NCBI RefSeq assembly: GCF_030679875.1
Contig: NZ_JAUXSP010000017.1
Coordinates: forward strand, 1-40,320
Direction: 5' to 3'
Length of the DNA: 40,320 nucleotides
Origin: Phenylobacterium sp.
Lineage (GTDB): Bacteria; Pseudomonadota; Alphaproteobacteria; Caulobacterales; Caulobacteraceae
Position numbers and translations under genes: made by a program. The notes beneath the pieces were generated by a model. It saw only the letters and a list, made by a program, of their open reading frames with translations. It searched no databases and was not told the origin of the DNA. Shown piece by piece: positions 1 to 7,976 of this stretch; positions within the stretch are counted from its first letter, which is position 1, and each line of letters begins with the position of its first letter.

Positions 1-2
1 CC

Positions 3-641
3 GAGGCCGAGGTCGCCGCCGCCCAGGCGACCGCGCGGGCCTCTGCGGCGCGCAGCCGCGAGTTCATCGTCCGCGCCCCCATGGCCGGAGTCATCCTGGT
101 CCGCCCCATTGATAGCGGCCAGGTGGTCACGCCCACCACAACCCTGTTCGAACTGGGCTCCCTCGACGGGGTGGAGATCCTGGCCGAGGTGGACGAGGCC
201 TATGCTGACGTCCTGCGCCCCGGCATGCGTGTCCGCGCCATAGCCTCCGGGGCTGATGTCCGCTTCGACGCCGTGGTCAGCGAGGTGTCCCCCAAGGTCG
301 ATTCCGCCACCGGCGGGCGGCTGGTCAAGGTGCGGCCTCAGGAGAACGTCGACCTGGCGCCCGGGCGGTCTGTCGACGTGACGATCGTGGTCGAAGTCCG
401 CCCCGCCGCACTGGTCGTTCCCCGTCAGGCGGTGGTGGACGCCACCACCGACCCCAAGGTCTATGTGCTGGACGCCGACGACATGGTCCGGGCCCGTGAG
501 GTCGTCATCGCCCGCTGGCCCTCGCAAGGGGCGATCATCGAACAGGGGCTGGTGGCCGGCGAACGGGTGATCCTGGCGCCCGGCGCCCTGCGTCCTGGCG
601 ACAGGGTCCGCCCCGTCGTCGCGCCGACGGGGGCGAGCTAG
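3..641 (+). CDS. HlyD/MacA-type periplasmic adaptor (membrane-fusion protein), 5' truncated by window
   Basis: The reading frame is open from the first complete codon in the window, so the true start lies upstream; the ATG at 81 is internal. Visible order: an Ala-rich helical hairpin end, the lipoyl-like half motif REFIVRAPMAGVI (the 'RAP..G.I' signature of HlyD/RND adaptors), a beta-barrel region, and a C-terminal membrane-proximal domain ending in GDRVRPVVAPTGAS. Proteins of this family bridge an inner-membrane exporter to the outer membrane. The permease gene begins three bases after the stop codon and an ATPase gene follows, so this is the adaptor of a three-gene MacAB/DevBCA-like ABC exporter. 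The substrate cannot be read from the sequence. Confidence 0.85.
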   Translation, partial: EAEVAAAQATARASAARSREFIVRAPMAGVILVRPIDSGQVVTPTTTLFELGSLDGVEILAEVDEAYADVLRPGMRVRAIASGADVRFDAVVSEVSPKVDSATGGRLVKVRPQENVDLAPGRSVDVTIVVEVRPAALVVPRQAVVDATTDPKVYVLDADDMVRAREVVIARWPSQGAIIEQGLVAGERVILAPGALRPGDRVRPVVAPTGAS

Positions 642-644
642 GCC

Positions 645-1853
645 GTGTTCGCCCTGACGGTGGCCCGCCGCTACCTGACCTCCAATCCAGCCCAGACCGT
701 GCTTCTGGTGACAGGGGTGGCGCTGGGGGTGACGGTGTTCATCTTTATCACCGCCCTGATCGAGGGCCTGGCCGTAAGGCTGACCGACCAGGTGACCGCC
801 AACAGCGCCCATGTGACACTGGAGCCCCCCACCCGGATGGCCAAGGTGCTGCCGGAAGGCGGGGAGATTCGGACCGAGGGCGTCGCCCTGGTCTCCACCT
901 TCCAGCGCCGCCAGATCCGCGCCTGGCGCTCCACCGTCGACCTGATCGCCACCCAGCCCGGCGTCGCCAGCCTCAGCCCGCAGATCAGCGGCAACGCCTT
1001 CCTGGTGAAGGGCGAGGCGGTGCAGCCGGTGTCGATCACCGGGCTCGAGCCCGAGGGCCTGGATGCGATCACCCCGATCACCCCGAACCTGGTCTCAGGC
1101 CAGAGGGAGCTGGGCGCCGATGGCCTGCTGATCGGGACACAGCTGGCGCAGGACCTTGGCCTGACCGCGGGCCAGCCCGTGCTCCTTCGCACCGACCGCG
1201 GCGGTGAGCGCCTGCTGACCGTCCGCGGGATTTACCGGACGGGCCTGCAAAGCCTGGATTCCCGGGTCGCCTTCCTGTCGCTCCAGACCGCCCGCCCCCT
1301 CTTCGATCTGCCCGAGGGGGTGACCAATATCGAGATCAAGCTGGACGATCCCGGGCGGGCGCGGGAGGTGGCCGAATTCCTGGCCGGCGCCACAGGCCTG
1401 CGCGCCACACCCTGGCAGGACAAGAACCTGAACCTGGAGGACGCCCTGGAGGCCCAGGGCCGGACCGGGACGCTGATCCAAATCTTCTCGCTGATTTCGA
1501 TCATCATCGGTGTGGCCAGCGCGCTCGTCCTATCGGCCTACCGCCGGCGCAGCGAGGTGGGGATCATGCGCGCCTTTGGTATTTCCGGCGCCTTCATCGT
1601 CGCGGTCTTCATGCTCCAGGGGCTGTTGATCGGCCTTGCAGGCGGCCTGCTCGGTTGCCTCAGCGGCTATGGGCTCTGCACCTTCCTGGCCTCCCTCACC
1701 GACGCCGACGGAAATCCGCCCCTGCCGATTGCGCCAGAGCGCGGGGGTTATGTGGCCGTCCTGATCCTGACCACCCTGGGCGCGGTGCTGGCCTCGGCCT
1801 TCCCGGCCCGTTCGGCCGCCCGGGTCGACCCCCTGGAGGCCATCCAGCAATGA
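645..1853 (+). CDS. ABC transporter permease, FtsX/MacB-type
   Basis: 402 residues from a GTG start placed three bases after the adaptor stop. Topology fits the FtsX-like family: one N-terminal membrane helix (about residues 17-40), a large periplasmic domain of roughly 220 residues, then three C-terminal helices starting near residue 275 (the FSLISIIIGVASALVLSAY stretch). The cytoplasmic loop RRRSEVGIMRAFGIS is the usual coupling segment that contacts the ATPase, and the protein ends in SAARVDPLEAIQQ, a typical FtsX-family tail. This is the membrane component of a mechanotransmission-type exporter or lipoprotein-releasing complex. The stop codon overlaps the start of the ATPase gene (ATGA), so the two are translationally coupled. 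The adaptor upstream favours an exporter over a Lol system. Confidence 0.88.
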   Translation: MFALTVARRYLTSNPAQTVLLVTGVALGVTVFIFITALIEGLAVRLTDQVTANSAHVTLEPPTRMAKVLPEGGEIRTEGVALVSTFQRRQIRAWRSTVDLIATQPGVASLSPQISGNAFLVKGEAVQPVSITGLEPEGLDAITPITPNLVSGQRELGADGLLIGTQLAQDLGLTAGQPVLLRTDRGGERLLTVRGIYRTGLQSLDSRVAFLSLQTARPLFDLPEGVTNIEIKLDDPGRAREVAEFLAGATGLRATPWQDKNLNLEDALEAQGRTGTLIQIFSLISIIIGVASALVLSAYRRRSEVGIMRAFGISGAFIVAVFMLQGLLIGLAGGLLGCLSGYGLCTFLASLTDADGNPPLPIAPERGGYVAVLILTTLGAVLASAFPARSAARVDPLEAIQQ

Positions 1854-2560
1854 GTCCTGTCCTGCAGGCCCGCGGCGTCGTGATGACCTTTCGCAACGGC
1901 GATGAGGAGACCGAAGTCCTGCGCGGCGTCGACGTGGAGTTGGCGGCAGGAGAACTGGTCGCCCTGGTGGGGGCCTCAGGCTCGGGAAAGTCCACCCTGC
2001 TGTCGATCCTGGGCCTGCTGCTCCGTCCCACGGCCGGCGAGATCCAGATCGCTGGCCAAAGGGTGGACGCCATGGGCGAGAAGGCGCGGGCGGCCTTCCG
2101 CAACCAGCGCCTGGGGTTCGTCTTCCAGTTCCATCACCTGCTGCCCGACTTTTCCGCCATGGAGAATGTGGCGTTCCCAGCCGCCGCGCCGGCGGGTGGG
2201 ATTTCCCCGGAAATGCGTCGCCGGGCCCTGTCTCTTCTCGACCGGGTCGGCCTCGCCGATCGGGCGGACTTTCCAGCTTCACGGCTGTCGGGGGGCCAGA
2301 AGCAGCGTGTGGCCATCGCCCGCGCCCTGATGAACCAGCCCGATCTGGTGATCGCCGACGAACCCACCGGCAATCTCGATCTGAAATCCGCCGGCCAGGT
2401 TCTGGACCTGATGGGCGAGGTCAACCGGCAGGACGGCGGGACCTTCCTGATCTGCACGCACGACGAACATGTCGCCGCAAGGTGCGACCGACGGATTGTG
2501 CTCGTTGATGGTCGGGTCGAGACCGAAGACGCGGGATCAATCGGCCTCCCGGATCGTTAG
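1850..2560 (+). CDS. ABC transporter ATP-binding protein, LolD/MacB subfamily
   Basis: 236 residues. The start ATG at 1850 overlaps the permease stop; a longer in-frame ORF reaches back to 1655 but has no homology-like content there. Walker A is GASGSGKST (residues 41-49), the signature is LSGGQKQR, Walker B is LVIADEPTGNLD and the switch histidine lies in ICTHDEH. The LGFVFQFHHLLPDFSAMENV Q-loop region is characteristic of LolD/MacB/FtsE-like ATPases that work with FtsX-type permeases. It would power the exporter encoded by the two upstream genes. It is called as a LolD-like ATPase by sequence, but a lipoprotein-release role is not supported because an HlyD adaptor is present. Confidence 0.92.
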   Translation: MSPVLQARGVVMTFRNGDEETEVLRGVDVELAAGELVALVGASGSGKSTLLSILGLLLRPTAGEIQIAGQRVDAMGEKARAAFRNQRLGFVFQFHHLLPDFSAMENVAFPAAAPAGGISPEMRRRALSLLDRVGLADRADFPASRLSGGQKQRVAIARALMNQPDLVIADEPTGNLDLKSAGQVLDLMGEVNRQDGGTFLICTHDEHVAARCDRRIVLVDGRVETEDAGSIGLPDR

Positions 2561-2589
2561 CCCGCCAGGCGAACATTCACGGGGTCAAG

Positions 2590-3117
2590 ATGCTGGGGTT
2601 GAACCAATGGCGCTCGCAGGGCCTATCGCCGGCGGCGGCCCGCGCCGCCTTTGACAGCCTGGCGCCGGTGACCCTGCCCGACGTCTTGGGCGATTGGCTT
2701 GGGGATGAGCTGCCCACCGGTCATCCCCTCGACGGACTGCTCGCGGGCTATGGCTGGCGCGGCAAGCGATTCACCTCGGCCGAGGTCGTCGATCCGCTGC
2801 GGTTCCACCAGGGCGCAGGCGAGGTGGCGGTCAATCCGGCCTTGATCCCGCTCAACGCGCCGCTGCGCTGGCCCAGGCTGGCGCGCTCAGATCCAGCGCG
2901 CTGGGCCTTCAAGACCCTGTTGCCCCTGCTCGCCACCCAGCGACCGAAGGCCAGGCTGAGAGCCGTGGCCCACCGGGGCCAGATCTCCACGGCCATGATC
3001 TATGACGATCTGCCGATCATTGATCATTTCCGAAAGATCGACGGTGGTCAGCTGCTTGGGTTGATGGACCTGCGCCACACCGAGCAGCCCTACTTCTTCA
3101 TGCTGACGCGAGTCTGA
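2590..3117 (+). CDS. GXWXG / DUF4334 domain protein
   Basis: 175 residues. Residues near 50-58 contain GYGWRGKRF, matching the GXWXG motif that names the N-terminal domain of a two-domain family; the C-terminal part (GQISTAMIYDDLPIIDHFRKID...MDLRHTEQPYFFMLTRV) fits the associated DUF4334 domain. The molecular function of this family is not established; a small ligand-binding fold is likely. The gene starts 29 bp after the ABC transporter and its TGA is directly abutted by the stop codon of convergent selD, with no gap. No signal peptide is visible, so it is probably cytoplasmic. Confidence 0.75.
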   Translation: MLGLNQWRSQGLSPAAARAAFDSLAPVTLPDVLGDWLGDELPTGHPLDGLLAGYGWRGKRFTSAEVVDPLRFHQGAGEVAVNPALIPLNAPLRWPRLARSDPARWAFKTLLPLLATQRPKARLRAVAHRGQISTAMIYDDLPIIDHFRKIDGGQLLGLMDLRHTEQPYFFMLTRV

Positions 3118-4161
3118 TCAGATCACCCGGATGGCGGGGCTCCCTGCGACCACCCGACCGACCACGGCCGCGGCGTCCGCGCCCAACTCAGCCAGCCGTC
3201 CCATGACAGCCGGAACAGCGGCCTCCTCCAGGGCGATCAGCAGGCCGCCGCTGGTCTGAGGATCACAGAGGATGTCCCGCCGCCATTCGGGGAACCCTTC
3301 AGGCAGACTGACCGCCTCGCCATAGCTGGCCCAGTTGCGGCCCGACGCCCCTGTACGCACCCCGGCCCGGGAGAGAGCCTCCACCCCGGGCAGCAGGACA
3401 GGCCCGTCCGCCGCGATCTCCGCGCCCACGCCCGCGCCGCGGCACATCTCCAGGGCATGCCCCAGCAGGCCAAAGCCCGTGACATCGGTCACCCCGTGGA
3501 CCCCCTCGTGGGCGCCCAGCTCGGCGCCGATGCGGTTGAGCTGGGTGGTGGACGCGATGAGGGCGTCATAGCCCGCCGCCTCCAGGCGCTCCTGCTTGAA
3601 GGCGGCGCTGAGCACGCCGACCCCGAGGCCCTTGGTCAGCAGCAGCAGGTCCCCAGGACGGGCCGCCCGATTGGTCAGAACCCGGTCAGGATGAACCAGG
3701 CCCAGGGCCACCAGCCCGTAGATCGGCTCGACGCTGTCGATGGAATGGCCGCCGGCCACAGGGATGCCGGCGTCCGCACAGACCGCAGCCCCGCCGGCCA
3801 GGATCGCGGAAATCTGTTCGGTCGACAGCTTGCCGATCGGCATCCCGACAATGGCCAGGGCGAAGATCGGGGTCGCCCCCATGGCGTAGACGTCAGAGAT
3901 GGCGTTGGTCGCCGCGATGCGACCGAACTCATAGGGATCGTCCACCACCGGCATGAAGAAGTCGGTCGTCGCCACCAGGGCCTGCCGATCATTCAACCGC
4001 CAGACCGCCGCGTCGTCCGAGGTCTCTGTCCCGACCATCAGGTTCGGAAACAGCGCCGCCTGAGGCACGCCGGCCAGGATTTCCCGCAGGACGGCCGGCG
4101 AGAGCTTGCAGCCGCAGCCGCCGCCATGGGCCAGATCGGTCAGCCGCACCTGTTGCGCCAT
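3118..4161 (-). CDS. selD: Selenide, water dikinase
   Basis: 347-residue class enzyme making selenophosphate from selenide and ATP. The start was set at the ATG giving MAQQVRLTDL; the ORF extends 34 codons further upstream but that part lacks family similarity and overlaps mnmH's leader. The catalytic N-terminal loop AHGGGCGCK is present with Cys16 and Lys19, corresponding to Cys17/Lys20 of the E. coli enzyme. The position is an ordinary Cys codon, not selenocysteine. Nucleotide-binding Asp residues are visible in TSDDAAVW, DVTGFG follows, and SGGLL lies near the C terminus. It is divergent from mnmH, which uses selenophosphate, so the two form a complete tRNA selenation module. Confidence 0.95.
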   Translation of the reverse strand: MAQQVRLTDLAHGGGCGCKLSPAVLREILAGVPQAALFPNLMVGTETSDDAAVWRLNDRQALVATTDFFMPVVDDPYEFGRIAATNAISDVYAMGATPIFALAIVGMPIGKLSTEQISAILAGGAAVCADAGIPVAGGHSIDSVEPIYGLVALGLVHPDRVLTNRAARPGDLLLLTKGLGVGVLSAAFKQERLEAAGYDALIASTTQLNRIGAELGAHEGVHGVTDVTGFGLLGHALEMCRGAGVGAEIAADGPVLLPGVEALSRAGVRTGASGRNWASYGEAVSLPEGFPEWRRDILCDPQTSGGLLIALEEAAVPAVMGRLAELGADAAAVVGRVVAGSPAIRVI

Positions 4162-4231
4162 CGGGTCTTGTCCTTGTGTCGGAGGGTCAGCGGATCGTTG
4201 TATAGCAACGGAGCCTGGACGGGAGCGCAGC

Positions 4232-5305
4232 ATGGCGGGATTCGAGACGACCGAGGCGGTCACCGCCGCCGACCTCTCCCGCTATGACGCGATCATCGAT
4301 GTGCGCAGCCCCGCCGAGTTCGCCCTCGATCACCTGCCCGGTGCAGAGAACCTGCCCGTGCTGGACGACCAGGAGCGGGCGCAGGTCGGCACGATCTACG
4401 TCCAGGAGTCCCGCTTCCTCGCCCGGCGGATCGGCGCGGCCCATGTGGCTCGCAACATCGCCCGCCACCTGGAGACGGCCTTGGCTGATCGCCCGGCCAG
4501 CTTTCGGCCCCTGATCTATTGCTGGCGCGGAGGCCAGAGATCAGAAGCCATGGCGACCATACTGTCCCAGGTGGGCTGGCCCGTGACCCTGCTCCGCGGC
4601 GGCTACCGCACCTATCGTCGCCATGTGACCACCCGGCTCTACGACACCCCCCGGGATCTGAAGCTGCTGCTGATCGATGGCCATACGGGGTCGGCCAAGA
4701 CCGAAGTCCTCCACGCGCTGAGCGCCCTGGGGGTGCAGATCCTCGACCTCGAGGGGCTGGCCGAGCATCGCGGCTCGCTGTTCGGCGCCCTGGCTGGCCG
4801 GCCGCAGCCGAGCCAGAAGCTGTTCGAGACCCGACTGCTGCAAACCCTCGACGCCCTCGACCCCGAGCGGCCCATCGTCGTGGAGGCTGAGGCCAGCAAG
4901 ATCGGCGATCGCATGACTCCGCCCGTGCTGTGGCGCGCGATGCAGCTTGCGCCCAGGGTCGTCCTGGAAGCCTCGCAGGAAAGTCGCGCGCGTTATCTGG
5001 TGGGCGCCTATGGGGATATCGCCGCCGATCCCGACGCCCTGGAGGCGGCCTTTGATCGCCTGCCGGTCGCCCCCAGCCGGGAGCGGCGGGAAGTCTGGCG
5101 CAAGCTGATCGCTGCGGGCGAATTCGCCGAGCTGGCCCAGGCCCTCATCGACCTCCACTATGATCGAGCCTATGACCGCGCCGCCCGGAAGGCCGAAGCG
5201 CCGGTTCTGGCCCGGATGGCGGTGAACCCCGGCGAGGCCGAGAGCCGCGCATCGGCGGCGCAGGCCATCGCCGATGCGGTCCTGGCCCGGTATGGCGCCC
5301 TCTAG
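4232..5305 (+). CDS. mnmH: tRNA 2-selenouridine synthase
   Basis: 357 residues from the ATG at 4232; the in-frame ORF back to 4106 overlaps selD and is not family-like. An N-terminal rhodanese domain carries Cys97 in LIYCWRGGQRSEAM, the same residue number as the catalytic Cys97 of E. coli YbbB/SelU. A P-loop follows (DGHTGSAKTE, residues 149-158) and then a C-terminal domain. The enzyme geranylates and selenates 2-thiouridine at wobble position 34 of Lys/Glu/Gln tRNAs, using selenophosphate from SelD. The divergent 70-bp gap to selD holds a small inverted repeat CGTTG-TATAG-CAACG (4196-4210) that could mark a shared control region. Neither selA nor selB is in this window. Confidence 0.95.
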   Translation: MAGFETTEAVTAADLSRYDAIIDVRSPAEFALDHLPGAENLPVLDDQERAQVGTIYVQESRFLARRIGAAHVARNIARHLETALADRPASFRPLIYCWRGGQRSEAMATILSQVGWPVTLLRGGYRTYRRHVTTRLYDTPRDLKLLLIDGHTGSAKTEVLHALSALGVQILDLEGLAEHRGSLFGALAGRPQPSQKLFETRLLQTLDALDPERPIVVEAEASKIGDRMTPPVLWRAMQLAPRVVLEASQESRARYLVGAYGDIAADPDALEAAFDRLPVAPSRERREVWRKLIAAGEFAELAQALIDLHYDRAYDRAARKAEAPVLARMAVNPGEAESRASAAQAIADAVLARYGAL

Positions 5306-5426
5306 GTGGAGCTTCTGGCGCAGCTCTCGCCCGCTGGAACCGGCGCCTGCCGGAGACGCTTTCAGCAGGGGCGTGACGGGCCGTGGGGCCGACGAGTTGG
5401 TGGATGGCTTGACCTTGGTCCTCGGC

Positions 5427-6203
5427 ATGAGATCGCAACGTCGGTGGCCGCCATCGTGCGTTACATCGCTTATCCTGGCGGCGGGCCTGGCCCTCGGCGC
5501 CTGCTCCGGCGAGCCCAACGAGGCCAGCCTTCGTCCGCCGGCGGAGTGGCGGGCCAGCATCGAGCAGTCGGCGCGGAACGTCGCCGGACAGGCGCGGGAG
5601 GCTTCAGAGGAAGCGCTGCGTCGCTCGCCAGCCGTCACGGGCCCTGCCCTGGTTCAGGCCATCCGTTTCTCTCGGGCCCAGGCGCTGGCCCAGACACCTG
5701 AAGCCATGCCTGACCAGGTCCGTACGGCCTTGGCGCCCTATTTCGCAGATGAGATTCTGGAAAGCGCCCGTTGGACCACGGCCGGGCAGGACCTGGGTCT
5801 CGGCTCAATCCTGGCGCGCTGGTACTATGAAGAGGGCGCCGTAACGCTGAAGGACGTGATCGTCTTCTCCGACGCGAAGGTGGCCCAAAACGTGTGGCTC
5901 TGGGCCCATGAACTCGCGCACATGGAGCAGTATCGCCGGCTGGGGACCGAACGGTTCGCCGCGCGCTATGTGAGCGACTGGCGTGAACTGGAGGCCCAGG
6001 CCAACCGCCGGGCCTTCGCCATCACAGCTGATATTCGGGCGCGCAGGGCGGCCCGGCCATCTCCGGTCTCGGCGGTCGTCGATACGATCACGGACATGCT
6101 GGACCTGAGCGAACCCGACACCCAGGCCGAGCCGGACGAGGCGGAGGCGGTCGAGCCGCCTATTCCGTCGGCCGGGATGGACGCAGCGGCGCCAGAGACC
6201 TGA
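5427..6203 (+). CDS. Putative lipoprotein with HExxH motif (DUF4157-like)
   Basis: 258 residues. The start at ATG 5427 gives a lipoprotein signal: basic MRSQRR, hydrophobic SLILAAGLALGAC, lipobox LGAC with Cys26; the longer ORF back to 5274 overlaps mnmH and is rejected. The middle contains WAHELAHMEQYRRLG with HELAH at residues 161-165, the zinc-metallopeptidase-like motif of DUF4157-type proteins, followed by WRELEAQANRRAF, where the Glu of ELEAQAN is a plausible third ligand. The C-terminal 40 residues are acidic and Pro/Glu-rich. It is predicted to be membrane-anchored in the periplasm. Proteolytic activity is not shown; many DUF4157 proteins have unknown roles. The gene lies 121 bp after mnmH, probably as an independent unit. 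Confidence 0.7.
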   Translation: MRSQRRWPPSCVTSLILAAGLALGACSGEPNEASLRPPAEWRASIEQSARNVAGQAREASEEALRRSPAVTGPALVQAIRFSRAQALAQTPEAMPDQVRTALAPYFADEILESARWTTAGQDLGLGSILARWYYEEGAVTLKDVIVFSDAKVAQNVWLWAHELAHMEQYRRLGTERFAARYVSDWRELEAQANRRAFAITADIRARRAARPSPVSAVVDTITDMLDLSEPDTQAEPDEAEAVEPPIPSAGMDAAAPET

Positions 6204-6295
6204 GACGGCCAGTTAAGTGACCTCGAACCAAGGCAAGGCTTGCCAGGACGCTCCGCATCGCGAAGCTAGGCGCAGAGTCGCGGAGGGTTAGCCGG

Positions 6296-7852
6296 ATGGC
6301 CATGCAGTCAGGGGTCTTGGGGATGATCGAGAAGGTGGGCAACCGCCTGCCCGATCCAGTGGTCATCTTTGTCTGGATGATCGTAGCCCTGTTCGTTGGC
6401 AGCATGATCGCCGCTGGCCTCGGCGCCTCTGCAGTCAATCCGGCGACAGGCGAGACCCTGACGGCGGTCAGCCTGGCCACGTCAGAGAACCTGCGCCGGC
6501 TGTTTGTGGACATGCCGCGCACCCTCACCAGCTTCGCCCCCCTGGGGTTCGTGCTCACCGTCATGCTCGGCGCCGGGGTTGCGGAGCGGACAGGGCTGTT
6601 TTCAGCCGCCATGCGCGCCAGCGTCTCCAAGGCGCCCAAGGCCCTCCTGACCCCGATCATCATCTTCACGGCCATCATCTCCAATCACGCGGCCGATGCG
6701 GCCTATGTGGTTCTGGTGCCCTTGGCTGGAGTGGTCTTCGCCGCCGCTGGCCGCCATCCGGTAGCGGGCATAGCCGCGGCTTTCGCTGGCGTCTCCGGCG
6801 GCTTTTCGGCCAACATCTTTCCAGGCCACCTGGACGCCCTGTTGCTCGGTATCACCGAGCCGGCCGCCCGGCTGCTTGATCCCACCTGGACCGCCAACAT
6901 CGCCGGCAACTGGTGGTTCATCCTGGCCATGACGGTGGTCTTCACCCCTCTGGGCTGGTGGGTGACAGACAAGATCGTCGAGCCGCGGCTGGGCCCCTGG
7001 AACCCCGTGGCGCCCACACCGGAGTCCGCCGAGACCGAGGCTGAGGCTGAAGCAACCGGCGCCCGGGAGCGCAAGGGACTGATCTGGGCTGGCCTGGGCG
7101 CTGTCCTCGTCATCGGCCTCTGGGCCGCCATGACCATCGGACCCGCCGCCCCCTTCATCAACGCCGAGGGGGGGCCAGGCGAGCGGCTGACGCCCTTCTA
7201 TTCGTCCCTCGTGGCTGGGTTTTTCATGCTGTTTCTGGTCTGTGGCGTGGCCTATGGCGCAGCGGTCGGCACGGTGAAGAACCAGGGCGACGTCGTGCGC
7301 CTGACTGGTCAGTCCATGGCCGAGATGGGCCCCTATATCGTTCTGGCCTTCGTCGCCGCCCATTTTGTGGCGATGTTCAACTGGTCGAACCTGGGGGCCA
7401 TTATCGCCATCCACGGCGCTGAAGGCCTGCGGGCCTCCGGCATGCCGACCCCGCTGCTGCTCACCTCCATGGTTCTGCTGGCCGCCAGCATCAATATCTT
7501 CATCGGCTCGGCCTCGGCGAAATGGGCCGCCCTGGCGCCGATCCTCGTGCCCATGCTGATGCTGCTGGGCGTCAGCCCGGAAATGAGTACCGCGGCCTAT
7601 CGGATGGGCGACTCCACCACCAACATCGTCACCCCGCTGATGGTCTACTTCCCGCTCATCCTCGGCTTCGCCCAGCGCTACCAGAAGGACTTCCGCGTCG
7701 GGTCATTGATGGCGGTCATGGTCCCCTACTCGCTGACCTTCCTGGCGGCGGGCCTGATCATGGTTCTGGCCTGGACCAGCTTCGACCTTCCCCTGGGGCC
7801 GGGGGCCAGCGTCGACTACGTGTTGCCCGTCCAGGTCCAGGTTCAGCCCTGA
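6296..7852 (+). CDS. AbgT-family transporter
   Basis: 518 residues with about 11-12 hydrophobic segments. The N terminus MIEKVGNRLPDPVVIFVWMI is the classic start of AbgT/MtrF proteins, and conserved internal stretches such as SNHAADAAYVVLVPLAG, the re-entrant-loop region GSASAKWAALAPILVPMLM and GDSTTNIVTPLMVYFP are all present. Family members import p-aminobenzoyl-glutamate (E. coli AbgT) or export sulfonamides (MtrF, YdaH); direction cannot be decided here and no abgA/abgB hydrolase genes are adjacent. The start ATG at 6296 has GGAGGG about 9 bases upstream. A charged Glu-rich cytoplasmic loop (residues 241-259) separates the halves. Confidence 0.93.
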   Translation: MAMQSGVLGMIEKVGNRLPDPVVIFVWMIVALFVGSMIAAGLGASAVNPATGETLTAVSLATSENLRRLFVDMPRTLTSFAPLGFVLTVMLGAGVAERTGLFSAAMRASVSKAPKALLTPIIIFTAIISNHAADAAYVVLVPLAGVVFAAAGRHPVAGIAAAFAGVSGGFSANIFPGHLDALLLGITEPAARLLDPTWTANIAGNWWFILAMTVVFTPLGWWVTDKIVEPRLGPWNPVAPTPESAETEAEAEATGARERKGLIWAGLGAVLVIGLWAAMTIGPAAPFINAEGGPGERLTPFYSSLVAGFFMLFLVCGVAYGAAVGTVKNQGDVVRLTGQSMAEMGPYIVLAFVAAHFVAMFNWSNLGAIIAIHGAEGLRASGMPTPLLLTSMVLLAASINIFIGSASAKWAALAPILVPMLMLLGVSPEMSTAAYRMGDSTTNIVTPLMVYFPLILGFAQRYQKDFRVGSLMAVMVPYSLTFLAAGLIMVLAWTSFDLPLGPGASVDYVLPVQVQVQP

Positions 7853-7865
7853 GGCCAACCCATGC

Positions 7866-7907
7866 GCGCTGACGGGACGTCGTTCTGAAAGGACGGCTCG
7901 TCAGCGC
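7866..7907. terminator. Long hairpin between the transporter gene and sppA
   Basis: A 16-base arm at 7866-7881 pairs with 7892-7907 with two mismatches around a 10-base loop (outer stem GCGCTGACG / CGTCAGCGC). It lies 13 bp after the AbgT stop and ahead of sppA. There is no T-run after it, so it could be an RNA stabiliser or a Rho-assisted end rather than a canonical intrinsic terminator. Confidence 0.45.
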
Positions 7908-7976
7908 CCCTTCATTTCCCCGCAACGGGCGCCGATATAGGGTGGGTCAACACTCTCCTCCCCGCACGGACCCTCG

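Noticed and set aside
4110..4125. Possible selenocysteine in SelD
   Set aside because: The position reads as Cys codons in frame (GGGCGCK); no UGA is present there.
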